Assembly (NCBI GenBank): GCA_001600055.1
Contig: BCIV01000016.1
Location: 458,731-522,730, forward strand
DNA from: Filobasidium wieringae
Lineage: Eukaryota > Basidiomycota > Tremellomycetes > Filobasidiales > Filobasidiaceae
Length of the DNA: 64,000 bases
Direction: 5' to 3'
The position numbers were made by a program, and so were the translations under genes. The notes below the pieces were generated by a model. The model was not told where the DNA came from. It made no database searches and saw only the letters and a list, made by a program, of their open reading frames with translations. Positions within the stretch are counted from its first letter, which is position 1. Each line of letters begins with the position of its first letter. Of this stretch, positions 12,901 to 23,927 are shown piece after piece.

Positions 12901-14582
12901 TCGCCCTCCTTCTCCCATGCAGTCATATCTATTCCAAGCCATGCCGAGATAGACTGAACAACGCATGGAGTTCCAGGTCCAGCTGGTGCGAAGCAGACGT
13001 CTTGAAGGGTGTATCCATTCGGCTCAGATTTCAGTTCCGAGATGGCAGATTCGTGGGATAGCCACCAGTCCAATGTGCTGTATGATAGGACGTCAGTAGG
13101 CTCGGGGAGTCCCTTTGATTCTTGCATATCGCCGTCCTGAAGGTTCTTAGGTGGCAGTCCCATCACAAAGATCTGCTCGGCTCGATAGAAAGGCCCGAAA
13201 TGCTCGTCGAAGTAAGCCTTCTGACTGGCAGCCTCGCTTGATGGAGAAACCCAGAGTCTGACGGGATCAGTCTCTACAGCGAAGAACTTCCATCCGATGT
13301 TCAAGATTGAGATGACTATCGCTGCAATAGCAAAAGTCAAAGCAGGAGAGGAGGCACATTTCCATCCCAAGCGGTAAAAGAATCCACGTAGGACGAGATT
13401 GATCCTGCTTCGTCTTGGTTGTAACTGTTCGGTCGGGTCCAACAAGCTCGCCCCTCTGCCTAACCTGTATCGACTCGATCCGCTGGGAGCGGTAGAGTGA
13501 ACTTCTCCGTTAGTCGACACCAGTTGCCTGTCTTCTTCTAGCATGCCGCCTGACTCTTCTCTCCCGGTCGATGAGATGTGATGAGAGAAAGGATTGGCTC
13601 CGCTCGCCTGCGTCGGCGAAGTCAGAGGAGGATCACTCAATGCAACCCTCTCGTACCGTTTCTGCCTGTGCCTCAAGGAAAGTTTCCAGGAATAAGCTGA
13701 TAGTCCGAAAAGCACGAGTGCCGTGTAGATCATCAAGAAGGAGAAGGTCAAGCAGGAGACTGATCCAACGGTACATCTTGGGTCGTTTGGCTGACGAGGA
13801 GGTGCGACGTAAGGAAGAGTCGCACAAACGGAAGGACAATCGACGCATGTACATCGGGAATCCAGCCCGTTATCCGAACAATTGAGCGGTCGATACTCCA
13901 ATGGTGAAATATCTTCCGGGACTGAGGATGCAGACTTGGTAGAAGGTATACTGATTTGAAAAGGGGATCCTAGTCCTGGCCGATAATCGCCCATGTATTT
14001 CAGAAACCCGTCTGGCGTCTTTGCGCCACCTCCAATCAGATCCATAGCAAACCCGTTCGTCGCTCCGAACTGAACGTCCTTGCAACTGTTGTAAAACCCT
14101 TGTTTGACCTGTTCGTCCACGTAATAATTGACCTCTTTAACAGCTTGGTCGCCAGAATCAGTCTTCTGAGTTTCCACTACATCCAGGAATAGGGATTGAT
14201 CAGGGGAACATGTAAAGGAGCAATGATAGGACCGGAAGTTGTTTCGACAGGCAGGGCAGGAGGAGAGAAGAGGTTCGGCTTGTTGTAAGGAGGAACGGAG
14301 TGTTTCGACTTGATCTGCCGTGCAGCATATCGATTCGGGGATTTTCCAAGCAGGCCCACAGACCTCTCGTAGAGCTTGCTTTAACTCATCGTCAGTCTAA
14401 TATGTGAACAGGTATCATTAACAAGTACAAAAGAATGAGATGCAGACATATCGGCTCACCTGCTCTGCATCACCATCATCGGGGCAAGGCAAACTCTGCC
14501 CGAAGATCCCTTTCTTACCACAGCTGCCTCGCATAGCACAGACCCCGTGTCCTCTTCGAGGCTGAGTAGCATTTGTCCACAT
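9907..14582 (-). CDS. NCR1: NPC1/Ncr1 sterol transporter, 8 exons, 1410 aa
   Basis: NPC1-family proteins move sterol (in fungi also sphingolipid-linked) out of the vacuole/lysosome lumen. Exons on the minus strand are 14582-14460, 14396-12594, 12532-11780, 11717-11486, 11429-10738, 10664-10317, 10254-10180 and 10113-9907; introns are 56-73 nt and all phases close. The luminal Cys-rich N-terminal domain is clear (CAMRGSCGKKGIFG, then SCPACRNNF and FTCSPDQSLF). It is followed by the first transmembrane helices, a luminal loop, and the sterol-sensing domain in exon 3 (YLVMFLYVSLTLGG, VGVDNVFILVHELDRQ). After a second luminal loop with many cysteines comes the RND-type C-terminal helix bundle (SLGIAVEFCSHIARAF). 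Length is somewhat above yeast Ncr1. Oddity: the only available start, ATG at 14582, gives MWTNATQ directly before the first cysteines, with an in-frame TAG just upstream and no hydrophobic signal peptide. A distant 5' exon may be missing from this model. Confidence 0.93.
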
Positions 14583-15114
14583 AGCGAGCTACTCAATACC
14601 TTGTGGATAGGATTCAACGACCAAATCGAGTTTCTTGAAGCTGGCAAGTCGTTTCACCGGCGATGGCCGAGATGAGGTTGACTGCCTGTGTATTAATGTG
14701 TCTAGGTGCCGCAAAGATTGTGTCGGCTGAAGCAATAGCGCAGGTGGATTGAAGTGGTCTCTATAATTATTCTAGTCGAGGTCAATCTCGCTTTATAACC
14801 TATAACCTTAAGATACCTATCATTACGATTGAGGTAGATACGGTTCAAGACGATCGCCTTCTGATGACGCCACGGTCCGCGCTTGTCGAGGCGTTCAAGA
14901 TCATTGAAGTCGACGAGGTGATCGACAGTCAGAAGCGCGTAGACCTAAACAGCAAAGGTATGGGATGGGAGTGATGATGGTACATATCGTATCGTATATA
15001 TGGTGTCATTATAGCTAGCCTCTCACTGGGCTCACCCAACAGTCGATACAGTCACTTATACTCGGCTCGTACACCGCAAGGAATTGGAATAAACAGGTCT
15101 TTCTTCTATATCTT
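14583..15114. other. intergenic upstream of NCR1
   Basis: Searched for a signal-peptide exon for NCR1. Every ATG on the minus strand here leads to a short frame that either stops or does not look hydrophobic. A TATA-like element (GGTTATAAAGCG on the minus strand) lies near 14790-14805, some 200 bases before the NCR1 ATG. Nothing else recognised. Confidence 0.5.
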
Positions 15115-17225
15115 TTACTGCCGTAAAACCCCATCCCCACTCCCACTCGGGCTCTCGCTCTCTGCTCGACCCGATTCCGATCGAGCGGAATAAGACCCTT
15201 CAGAAGAAGCGTTGTTCTCCGTCACACAGACGAGCGGGAATGCTCCCTGTTTGCCTACTGCGGATGAATCGCCTGACATGATTTGACCCGTTCCCCTGCG
15301 ACACTAGCGATAATCAGATGAAGCTCGATGAGAAGCATATCGAAACGAGTAGACTTACCAGGCATCGTCGTATATTCGCAAGACGACCAATCTCATACCC
15401 GGTTTCAGAGAGAGTTCATCCGGTAATGCCGCCTCATAACTATCCACGAAAAAAAAGCTCATCAACTCCCAGCCAAATATCTCTCTCTTTGCTCATTCTC
15501 GAATGTCACTCACGGCCATAAAACGGTAACGGTAGAATTAGGCAAGATCAAATGTTCTCCACTCTGATTCTCATCCCTCACGCTGGTCAATAACGCTCTC
15601 CCCTTCTGTTGCCCCGCGCCCATCTCATGCGGGTTCATTCCCACAGGTAAAGGAAGCGGAGGAGCCAACGAGACGTTGTTCCCTTTCATCTTTTCGTGGG
15701 AAATCATGCTAGGTGATCCACTGGGGATGACGGTATGACTACTGGTCCCGAACATTCCCGTCCCCGATCGACCTAGGTCGCTCATGGCGGGAGTCATCGC
15801 TCCGCCACCGACGAGACCGGAGGATGAGGAAGGTCCTCGTCCCTCGTTAGGAACTGCTTGTGGGCCAAAGGAAGAGGCGTTGGAGAACCGGTTGGATGGG
15901 TTGGTTCGGGCTTCTCGACGTCGACGACCAAAGGCGAAGAGGGGAAGGAAACCGCAAGCCATGAGTCCGAAGAGGAGGAGTCCAAGTAGCTGATTCATCC
16001 GATCCATCGGTTAATACTCTAATGATAGGAATCAAGGAGGAGAACCGCTTACCAAAAGACCCCCAATAACGCTTCCCACTACGATCCCCGCGATGGCCCC
16101 TTTACTCAGTCCACCTCCACCGGACCCACCCGAATTCCTCGCTGCCAAAGTATAAGCACAAGCGCTCAAGTCCGCTACATCCCGTACCGTATCCCATCAG
16201 TTACCTCTTCATGACAACACGATCACTCGAGAAATGAAATGAACAACGTTGCTTACAGTTGTAACAACACCCTTCAGGTTCCGTGGCATTACAAAACCCA
16301 CAGAGTTGTCCGGTAAAAGAACCGAACCCGCAATTCCCTTCATTATCAGTACCCGCTACGCAGAGGGAGGAGTCGTTCGTCGCCAACGTCTATTAATGCA
16401 AGGGGGGAAAGGTAGGGGCGATAAATGGATTAGCAGACGGGACGGAAGTGAGAATGGGAAAAGACGACTTACGGTCCAGTTGGTGCATTGTACGAAATCT
16501 TTGGTTAGGTTTCCACTCCTCGCTCCATTCGTTGTATCAGGTCCGGGACAATCTGTTCCAGACGGACCGGAGGTTATTAGTCCTTTTTTCCTCGATCGTC
16601 GACTCGACAGTGAGAGAAAGATGAGAGACGTACATGTACTGTCCTCCGTGATCTCCCGCTCGTTGTTGGCATATTCGATACAGGTGGATTGGCATACCAT
16701 CCTAGGACCGTTTTGAGCCTGTTGAGTGTAGGCCGATTGGTCTGTCAGAGAACGAGGCTGTCAGCGACGAAAAGGGGGCTGGGGAACGGGGAGAAGAAGA
16801 GAGAGTAAGAATGGGAGAAGGAGGCACTTACTGTACCTCTCCAAACATCCCAAGCTATACTGTAAATTGACCCATTGAGAACAAAGCACCGTCCTCTCCC
16901 ACCTTATGCCTACTCCCTCTTGCCCATCCGTCGTCCCATTCCCCGCAACATCACTCGCCGCACAACCCAACTGATTGACAAACTTTGTCCGTCTGAATTG
17001 ATCCGGATCGCTTAGGTATTGAAACACCCCGGCGTCGAATGATGGAACGTCCGTGACTCTTGAGAAGAAGGGGAAGGCGGTTGAGAGGTTTGAAGGTGAG
17101 ATGTAGCTGCTTGAGAAACCTGGGCAGGCGGATGAGCCGGAGAGGCGGAGACATTCCGGGGGTGTCGTCTGGGCTCGAGTGGAGGAGGGGATGAGAGTGA
17201 GGAGGATGAAGAGCAGGGGGAGCAT
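15115..17225 (-). CDS. single-pass membrane protein: Cys-rich ectodomain, TM, cytoplasmic SH3; 524 aa
   Basis: Probably a surface protein that recruits proline-rich partners. Exons on the minus strand: 17225-16832, 16741-16634, 16552-16473, 16389-16257, 16174-16053, 15989-15514, 15439-15359, 15295-15115; introns 63-90 nt, phases close. The N-terminus (MLPLLFILLTLIPSSTRAQ) is a good signal peptide. The ectodomain of about 270 residues has many cysteines (CTNWT, CGFGSFTGQLCGFC, GCCYNC) and N-glycosylation sequons. A transmembrane helix follows (GLLLGLLLFGLMACGF), then RRRRE as the stop-transfer signal. A Gly/Ser-rich cytoplasmic linker leads to an SH3 domain near the C-terminus (ALPDELSLKPGMRLVVLRIY, DDAW, GKQGAFPLVCV). 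Fus1 and Sho1 of ascomycetes also combine membrane helices with an SH3, but this ectodomain differs and I do not claim orthology. Confidence 0.85.
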
Positions 17226-18013
17226 GGCGAGTGGAGGTAAAGGTTGTCGCTCTATAACAGGTAGAGTAAGGACTGTGCGAAGAGGGGAGAGAGATGAGGT
17301 CGAGGTTGGGGCCGTTGATGATAGATGTTGAAGATGAAGTTGTCTGACGGGCGACGTCTCGACGATCTTCTCACCGAGTGGCAAGTCGAGACGGATGACT
17401 CCTCACACTGACGGAGGATTGTCACTGAGATATGACTAGGTACTATGGCTGCTATGTCTATAACTGCCATCTGCCGTTCTCACTCGAGTATAACAGCCTC
17501 CCTCGTCTGGATTCAAGACGCAGCGATGCAGGTGAACATGATCGAATACATCCGAATGAAGCAAGATTCAAGGAACGACCGAAGAAAAACGATCGGAAAC
17601 ACAATCTCCACTCCATTCATTTCAACGTGAACCGAACCGAACCGCGCACGCTACGCTGCTCCCACCCAAAAAGTCACATCGATGGGTGGAACGGTACATA
17701 GGCTGCCAAGTAAGCAACTCCCCTGTCCCACCACCGACCACACTGTGGGAAGAATGGGTGCTTGAGAACGATTCACCGTCCCTTCGACCGCTAGCCGTCC
17801 TGTTTCCACTCGCCCACCTGCACTCGCCCTTTCCCAAAGTCTGGGAAGCACAACTGGAGGGAGACATTTCGATCGGCCACAGAACAGAGGAGCTCGGTCA
17901 TCGGGACCAAACTGAAAGCCCCAGCGCGTCATATGGAAGCGTTTCGTCGACCGCGGTTACAACTCGCCAAGTCGCGGTGGACAGGACTACGAACGACAAA
18001 ACACAGCCAGCGA
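17226..18013. other. intergenic, 788 bp
   Basis: Lies between the SH3 membrane gene (5' side) and the methyltransferase (3' side), both on the minus strand. A 138-codon plus-strand open frame at 17686-18102 crosses into the methyltransferase and shows no protein-like composition. Nothing else recognised. Confidence 0.5.
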
Positions 18014-18962
18014 CTATCGTCGTCGAAAGACCAACATCCAATTCCCTCTCTCCATCCGTTTCCTCTCCTCCAAAATCCATTCGCTCTCATTCTTATGTTT
18101 GATTTCCCAGCTATCCTTATACGACCCAAGCTCCCGAGCCCCCACGGCAGCGCAAATATCGGGAACTTTGCGTAATCCGAACGATCCATCTAATCCTCTG
18201 AACCTCTCGTCAAACTATATAGGATCGTATTTTTTCGATCAACGATATTTCCCGGGCTGCTTGTACAGGATGAAGTATCGGGACTGACCTGACGATCCCC
18301 CTCACTACCAAACTCCCCATCGTCCCCCAAAAACGCACCGTATATACTAACAAACCCACCTTTTCTCAGCAAGTTACCTGGGGAACCTAATTGGCGGAAG
18401 ATGGACTGGATGGTCGAGGGGAAGGGGGAACAGTGTAACAAGTTATCTATCGTACGTGAAGGAGGTACGATCAGTTGAGTACCAGTAATGAGGAGAGGGG
18501 GAAGAACGGCAGGGCGTACTGATGATGATTCCGGAGAAAAGACCGTTTGGATCGGATTCGCTCTTGATCGTCCGTCTTAGATTACCCCACGATTCCTCAT
18601 CTAGAACATCCAACCTCTCGAACTTCAAATTATCGAGTTCTTCCCGTATCGTTCTGTACACAATGATCGTAACAATAACAATTGATCAATAAATCGCACG
18701 CCTGACCAACCCATCTAGCCCAAGACCCTTACATCTCTTCCCGATCCGTGCCCACCCAATCCACATCACCAAACGTCCGAGCGAAATGAGCTACATGTTC
18801 CCCAGTCCCGCTAGCTATCTCAAGAACCCTAGGTCTAGAGGCCGACGATGAGGAGGAATCCCGGGAGGGAAGCGATAAGAGGAGAGGTCTTAGGGCTTCA
18901 ACGAGTTGAGGTGTGGTACGGTTCGCTGAGCCTTGGATGGAAGGGATGGAAGGGTACGACAT
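18014..18962 (-). CDS. DUF938/METTL26-type SAM methyltransferase-like protein, 240 aa
   Basis: Predicted class I S-adenosylmethionine-dependent methyltransferase fold; the substrate of this family is not established as far as I know. Exons are 18962-18733, 18653-18520, 18446-18289 and 18214-18014, introns 73-79 nt, phases consistent. Motif I is clear (RVLEIASGTGEHVAHFA), followed by VDWVGTDREE where family members carry the acidic loop. NNLLHCSP then corresponds to the family motif NMIHI. The end GNWMLVFRRR fits the usual family C-terminus (MPANN..LVF). Length is close to the bacterial and animal relatives. The ATG at 18962 is the first in frame and begins MSYPSIPSIQGSANRTT, matching the family's N-terminal Asn-containing motif. 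Probably cytosolic; no targeting signal is visible. Confidence 0.88.
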
Positions 18963-20110
18963 TGTAGAAATCTGAAACTGTTATCAGAATCTTTTGCTTG
19001 TGGATGTTCGGGTATGCGAGCGTCGATGTATCTCGAGTTGTGATTACTATAATTACTATACTGAAGAAGATGTAAGAGGATTGAAAGTGCTGGAACCGAA
19101 TTAGGTTCGTTCATCTTCTACCCGGTCGTGTGCGTTTTGGGCATGCGTTCTTAGATGCGGTTCAGGCGAGCGGTCGATATATCGATATATTATATATTAC
19201 CGGTGATATTCCTAGACATAATGACTTCCATGACTTCAGTACCTCTAAGCTTCAAGCTACTCGGAAATCGCATTCCGAGGGAGGACAGAACAAGGTCGAG
19301 GCCGACAGGTCTGGATCTCAAAAAGGCCAGCTGCCAGTATGCAACTACACGAGAGCAATTTTCCGTACACTTGAATCGGGCCATGATCAAACATGTTGTT
19401 CGGCGGCTCATTGCAAATAGGAGCAAAATCTAGATCGAAAAACATGAGCAAAATCTAGACTGAAAAACACTTGACAAATTGGTCCTTGTATGGTGAAGAT
19501 ATCGTTAAGCAAGAACCCGCTTACGGACTGTCTGGGATGAGAGACGATCAGCTAAGGGAGCTCCTTCTGAGCTATTGCGACGCTGAATCGGGACACTGCA
19601 TCGCTGCTGCGCCCGAAAGACGATTCGCTTCACACCATTCGCACTGACACAGATCGATTCGATGGATTGTTATGGCGATAACTTCAGCTTCATGCGGATC
19701 GACAATTGGCCTCTCAAAGTACCCGATTGAGTGATCAAGGCTCGAACAGCAAGTCCTCGTATAGTCCTCTACTCGCGAGTATATTGAAATGATACTTCAT
19801 TGAGGAATTGTCGTAGTGGGTCTCCTTGCGTATCCGCCAGATACGACAATAGCCTGGATGAAGCGGTACACAAGAGCCGTCATATGCCTTTGACGAAACG
19901 AGACTCGATCCCAGGGCCTCCTTGAATGTTGGTTGTTTTGGATCGAAGGGTTCCTTTCATCCGGGATGAAACGATCCCAAGGTCTAGCATACATAAGAAT
20001 TAGGCACCTGCTGGGAATCGACCACGATCAGACGAATGTGAGATGAACTTCATCGTTCCTCCCCTTGTCCAAAACGTACTACCCACTCCTACTTGGCATA
20101 CTTTCACATC
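18963..20110. other. divergent intergenic, 1.15 kb
   Basis: Promoter region shared by the methyltransferase (-) and the four-helix membrane gene (+). It contains the 25-nt tandem repeat at 19421-19470 and two loosely similar segments near 19885-19915 and 19960-19990 (both with GATCCCA-type cores). No coding frame is convincing. Confidence 0.5.
19421..19470. repeat. 25-nt tandem duplication
   Basis: Two adjacent copies of a 25-nt unit beginning GAGCAAAATCTAGA, differing at only a few positions. Function unknown. Confidence 0.9.
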
Positions 20111-21240
20111 ATGGGCAGCGATCAATCGAAGCCCGTGGCGGGTCAGAAAATGCGAGCGAATGAAAGAGAAATCAGACAATATCGTTTGAAACAGCGAGCC
20201 CACCCTCTTGAAGGGATCGGTCGAGTCGAACAAGTTTACAGCGACCAGGATGGATCAGGAATCATCTCGGATTACTTCGGAAGGTGGACCATCGTATTCG
20301 CTACCGCGTTCGCCATCGCCGCTATGATCTGCTTGGTCTTGCCAGCCTTCTTTGGCACACCCCTGACTTCTGAAGGGTTCCAAGCGGATTGGGATAACGC
20401 ATTCTCGAACGTGAGGGATATTCCCCGAAGCGATCCGATCGATGCGGGCAATGGGTTTACTTTCCGGTTCGGAGTGACGGGGTATTGCATAGTACCGGAC
20501 GCCAAGATCAAGGGAGCACCTAATCAGTAGGTTATTGTCGGGAGTTACAGGTGTACATCATGCTCACAAGGATGCTCGCATAGTTGCGGACATAAGTGGT
20601 TCTATCGAGGCGTTGACCTGAAGGATATCGGCGTCGACGTACCCAAGTCAGTTGCTTTCGTAGCGTTCATACTCCGCTATCAGTTCTGACTTGAATGATA
20701 TCTTGCAGTGCTATCGCTAACGCATTATCTACTATTGCCGTCTTTCAATTCCTTAGTGAGTATTGACAGAGCAGACTACACTATCACGACATGTTAACGG
20801 TTCGTTTGACGCAGGCGCGATATTTTCCATCATACTTGCATTGATTCTGGTTGTTTGGATGTTTGTGAAACCGGACTACGGAGCCTATGTGAAACCGATC
20901 GGTATCGGATTGGTCATATTTGACCTCATCGCGGGAATAGGCATCCCTGCTATCTCCATCTCTGAGAAATACAAGGACGCTGCGATTCACGATCCTCCAC
21001 TTGTGACGATTGGGAACGGCACTGGTCTGTGAGTCGGTAATACAGCTTGATCCGCGGAAAGCACAAATACTAATGAGGCTTTCTCCCTGAAGGACGATTG
21101 CGGGAGTAGTCCTGACCATAGTCGCAGTCATCTTTTGGGCCTCTTCCATCAACGACTGGTATTCCAAGGCAGAATTGAAGGACTCGCACTCAACTTCGAA
21201 TTGGGTCAAGAACAAGCTTAAGGCTGCTGGCGAGGGCTGA
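20111..21240 (+). CDS. unrecognised four-helix membrane protein, 295 aa
   Basis: Exons 20111-20526, 20584-20646, 20709-20755, 20815-21028 and 21093-21240 join with introns of 57-64 nt and consistent phases. The soluble N-terminus of about 60 residues is basic and lacks a signal peptide. Hydrophobic segments are at about residues 60-80 (WTIVFATAFAIAAMICLVL), 163-190, 199-220 and 250-268. Between helix 1 and helix 2 is a loop of about 80 residues containing two cysteines (GYC and CGHKWFY). One helix, a long loop and then three helices is the topology of the SUR7/PalI superfamily of fungal plasma-membrane proteins. I cannot see a diagnostic motif, so this is only a topological resemblance. The start ATG at 20111 is the first in the frame. 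Confidence 0.75.
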
Positions 21241-21531
21241 AAATCTCTAACTTCCCAATGAAAGGATAAACCCATTGTAACAACTTCACATACCTACGCC
21301 CTGCTCTTGTGTACATGATCTCATATAGCCCAAAATCGCCTTTGACGAAGGCTCCAAGCGACATCGAGGGAAATGCGTATGTTGTAAAGTGATGTCACGT
21401 GTTTTCGATCGTTAGGCCATATCTGTTGCGAAGAAATATCACTCGAGATTGTATAATGTGAGGCAACGATCCATGTGTCTGTTCTCGTTCTACCCACAAT
21501 TGGTCTGCGAAGATTTGAACCTACTAGATCA

Positions 21532-23817
21532 ATGTCTCGATCATCCACTCCAGCCCGGTACCCGGTGCTATCCAAAGCGCTCTCCATCTACTCGCTTCCA
21601 GCCGACCTTCTAGATGCGCTCACTGTGAGATCTATACAATCCACTCCTGCCATCGACGTATCAGCGGAGCAAGAAGAGGATACGGTAGAATCTGAAGAAG
21701 CTGTCGCTAGTTCAGGAACTAGCTTGACTTGCCAAACATGTCTCAATGTTTCGTTTGCGAATCTTGAAGAGCAACGAGCACATTTCAAGAGCGATTGGCA
21801 CAGATATAATGCCAAGGTGTCTATGGAAAAATCAACAGGAAAGAACAAAGGTGTTCTTACAGCAGAAGAGTTTGAGGAAATCAATGATGGTGAGTCGTTT
21901 CCTAGTTCTGTTCTTGCACATCTGACTAAATCGACTGTGTAACAGGCGTTTCCTCTCTTTCTGGATCTGCTTCTGATTCTGAGGAATCCGACACACCAAG
22001 CGTAGCCTCAGACCGTATCACTCGGCTCCTTCACAAACAACGTCTTCATGGCTCATCTCCATTGAATCCTGCAAACAACGCCAATGATATCGATTCGGAT
22101 GAAGAGGCAGAGCAAGCAGAGTACCGACGAAGAGCGGAGCTGAGGACCGCCTTGATCTGGTTCAATACGAAGAAAGAAGCAGTAGGGGAACAAGGCTTAG
22201 TACCGAGTGACACTCAGTTTGGAGTACACCGAGCTTTGCTACCAAATGGAATTACAGACGCTGCGACGTTCATCCCTGCGCTACGATCGGTTCAGATTTC
22301 AATGCATGAGCCATTCAACACGGAAGAACCTGACAGGGAGAGGAAGATTACCCTACTTATGGTTGCCGGGGGTCATTTCGCTGGAATGGTAGTCGGTTTG
22401 AAGCCTTTGGACTTGACTCAGGGCAAGGGGAAGAGGGGCGAGAGGCAAGAGGTTAAGGGAGCTGGAGAGATGAGGGTCCTGCAACACAAGACATTCCACA
22501 GATATACCAGTGAGTCTCGCCAGTAATGCAAATTGAAGGTTTTAGGCGTTGACTGATATCTCGTGCGTATCAGCCCGAAAGAAGCAAGGAGGCTCGCAAT
22601 CTTTGAATGATAACGCCAAATCGAAAGCCAACTCTGCGGGAGCTATGCTGCGTCGTTACGGAGAACAATCGCTGCAAGAAGAAATCCAAGCGCTTATGAT
22701 CGAGTGGCAAGACGAGATCAATACCTCCGAGAAGATTTTCCTGAGGGCGAGTACCGCAGGAAAACGAAGTTTCTGGGGTTATGAAGGTGCGATTCTGCAG
22801 AAGGGCGATGAGAGGGTAAAGACATTCCCTTTCCCTACGAGAAGACCTGTGAGTCCGATTCTCAAGGATCGTGTATGAAGGCCTAGAAGCTGAAACCTTG
22901 ACTTTCAGACTTTGGCCGAGCTAGTCAGATGTTACAATGAGCTCACTCGAGTGAAGATAACACATCTGACTGAAGAAGCCATGCAGGCTATGGAGGAGGC
23001 GTATATCGCATCCTTACAACCTAAAATGAAGCCTGTTCCCCAGATACAGACCCAGCCAATCAAGGAGAAGATAGTCAAACCTCAACTAACCTCAGAGGAA
23101 GAGGCTTATCGGGAGAAGAGGAATCGGTTGGTGGATATGATTAGGAAGGGCAGAATGGAGCCACTACAAGCCTTGTGGCAGAAGAATGGTGATGGGTTTG
23201 GAGGTGTGGACAAAGCTGTTGAAGACTGGGCGGATGAAGGCAAAGGTATGACTATGTTGATGATCGCGGCTCAGGCTGGTCAGGAGGATGTTACCAGGTG
23301 GCTACTGGAGGATCTTAGAGCGGATCCGACTTTAGCCATTGGGACTGCATCTGCGCAAGTCGAGGAGACGGCTGACGAGGATGACAATGCCGCAACGAAA
23401 GGAAGAGGCAGGGCCGCCTACGATCTCACTACCTCGAAGCCCGTCAGGAATGTCTTCAGACGACTGGCTCACGATCATCCGGATTGGCATGACTGGATGG
23501 GCGCTGGACATGTCCCTTCTGGTTTGAGTGAGGAGAAGGAGCAGGAACAGGACAAGAAGCGCGCCGACAGACGGAAAGGTTTAAGAGAGAAGGCCAAGGA
23601 GAGAGAAGCCAAACGAGCGTCTGAACGGCCAGAGGAACCCGAGCCAGAAGTTCAAGCCCCTGAGCCACCCAAGGGACCCACGACTGGACCGCAGAAACTA
23701 GGAGGCGGACGACCTGGAGGTGAGGCTAGTCTAGCCGGTTTGACACCTGAGATGAGGATGCGTATCGAAAGAGAGAGAAGGGCGAGGGCAGCAGAAGCTC
23801 GTCTAGCCGGAAAATAA
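21532..23817 (+). CDS. VMS1: Vms1/ANKZF1 peptidyl-tRNA endonuclease-like, 701 aa
   Basis: Vms1/ANKZF1 releases stalled nascent chains from 60S subunits in ribosome quality control and partners with Cdc48/p97. Exons 21532-21889, 21946-22509, 22574-22848 and 22909-23817 close in frame (introns 56-64 nt). A C2H2-like finger is at residues 67-90 (CQTC, H84, H90). The VLRF1 catalytic domain contains KKQGGSQSLNDNAKSKANSA; by family alignment Gln316 is the catalytic residue that mimics the eRF1 GGQ glutamine. It is followed by MLRRYGEQSL, the family signature. An ankyrin-type segment lies in exon 4 (MTMLMIAAQAGQEDVTRWLL). A charged coiled-coil follows, and the C-terminal RERRARAAEARL fits a VCP-interacting motif. 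All key elements are present, so the protein should be functional. Acts in the cytosol and at mitochondria under stress. Confidence 0.95.
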
Positions 23818-23927
23818 TATGTATGTCATTGCGACACTCTACATAGATGCAACCCATCGTCATAATATAGTCGTGACATGTCGTAACCAATACCAAAGAG
23901 TATCGGCCGTGTTTAACCTAAGCGGGT

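Noticed and set aside
17686..18102. 138-codon plus-strand ORF
   Set aside because: Crosses the well-supported last exon of the methyltransferase on the opposite strand and has random composition.
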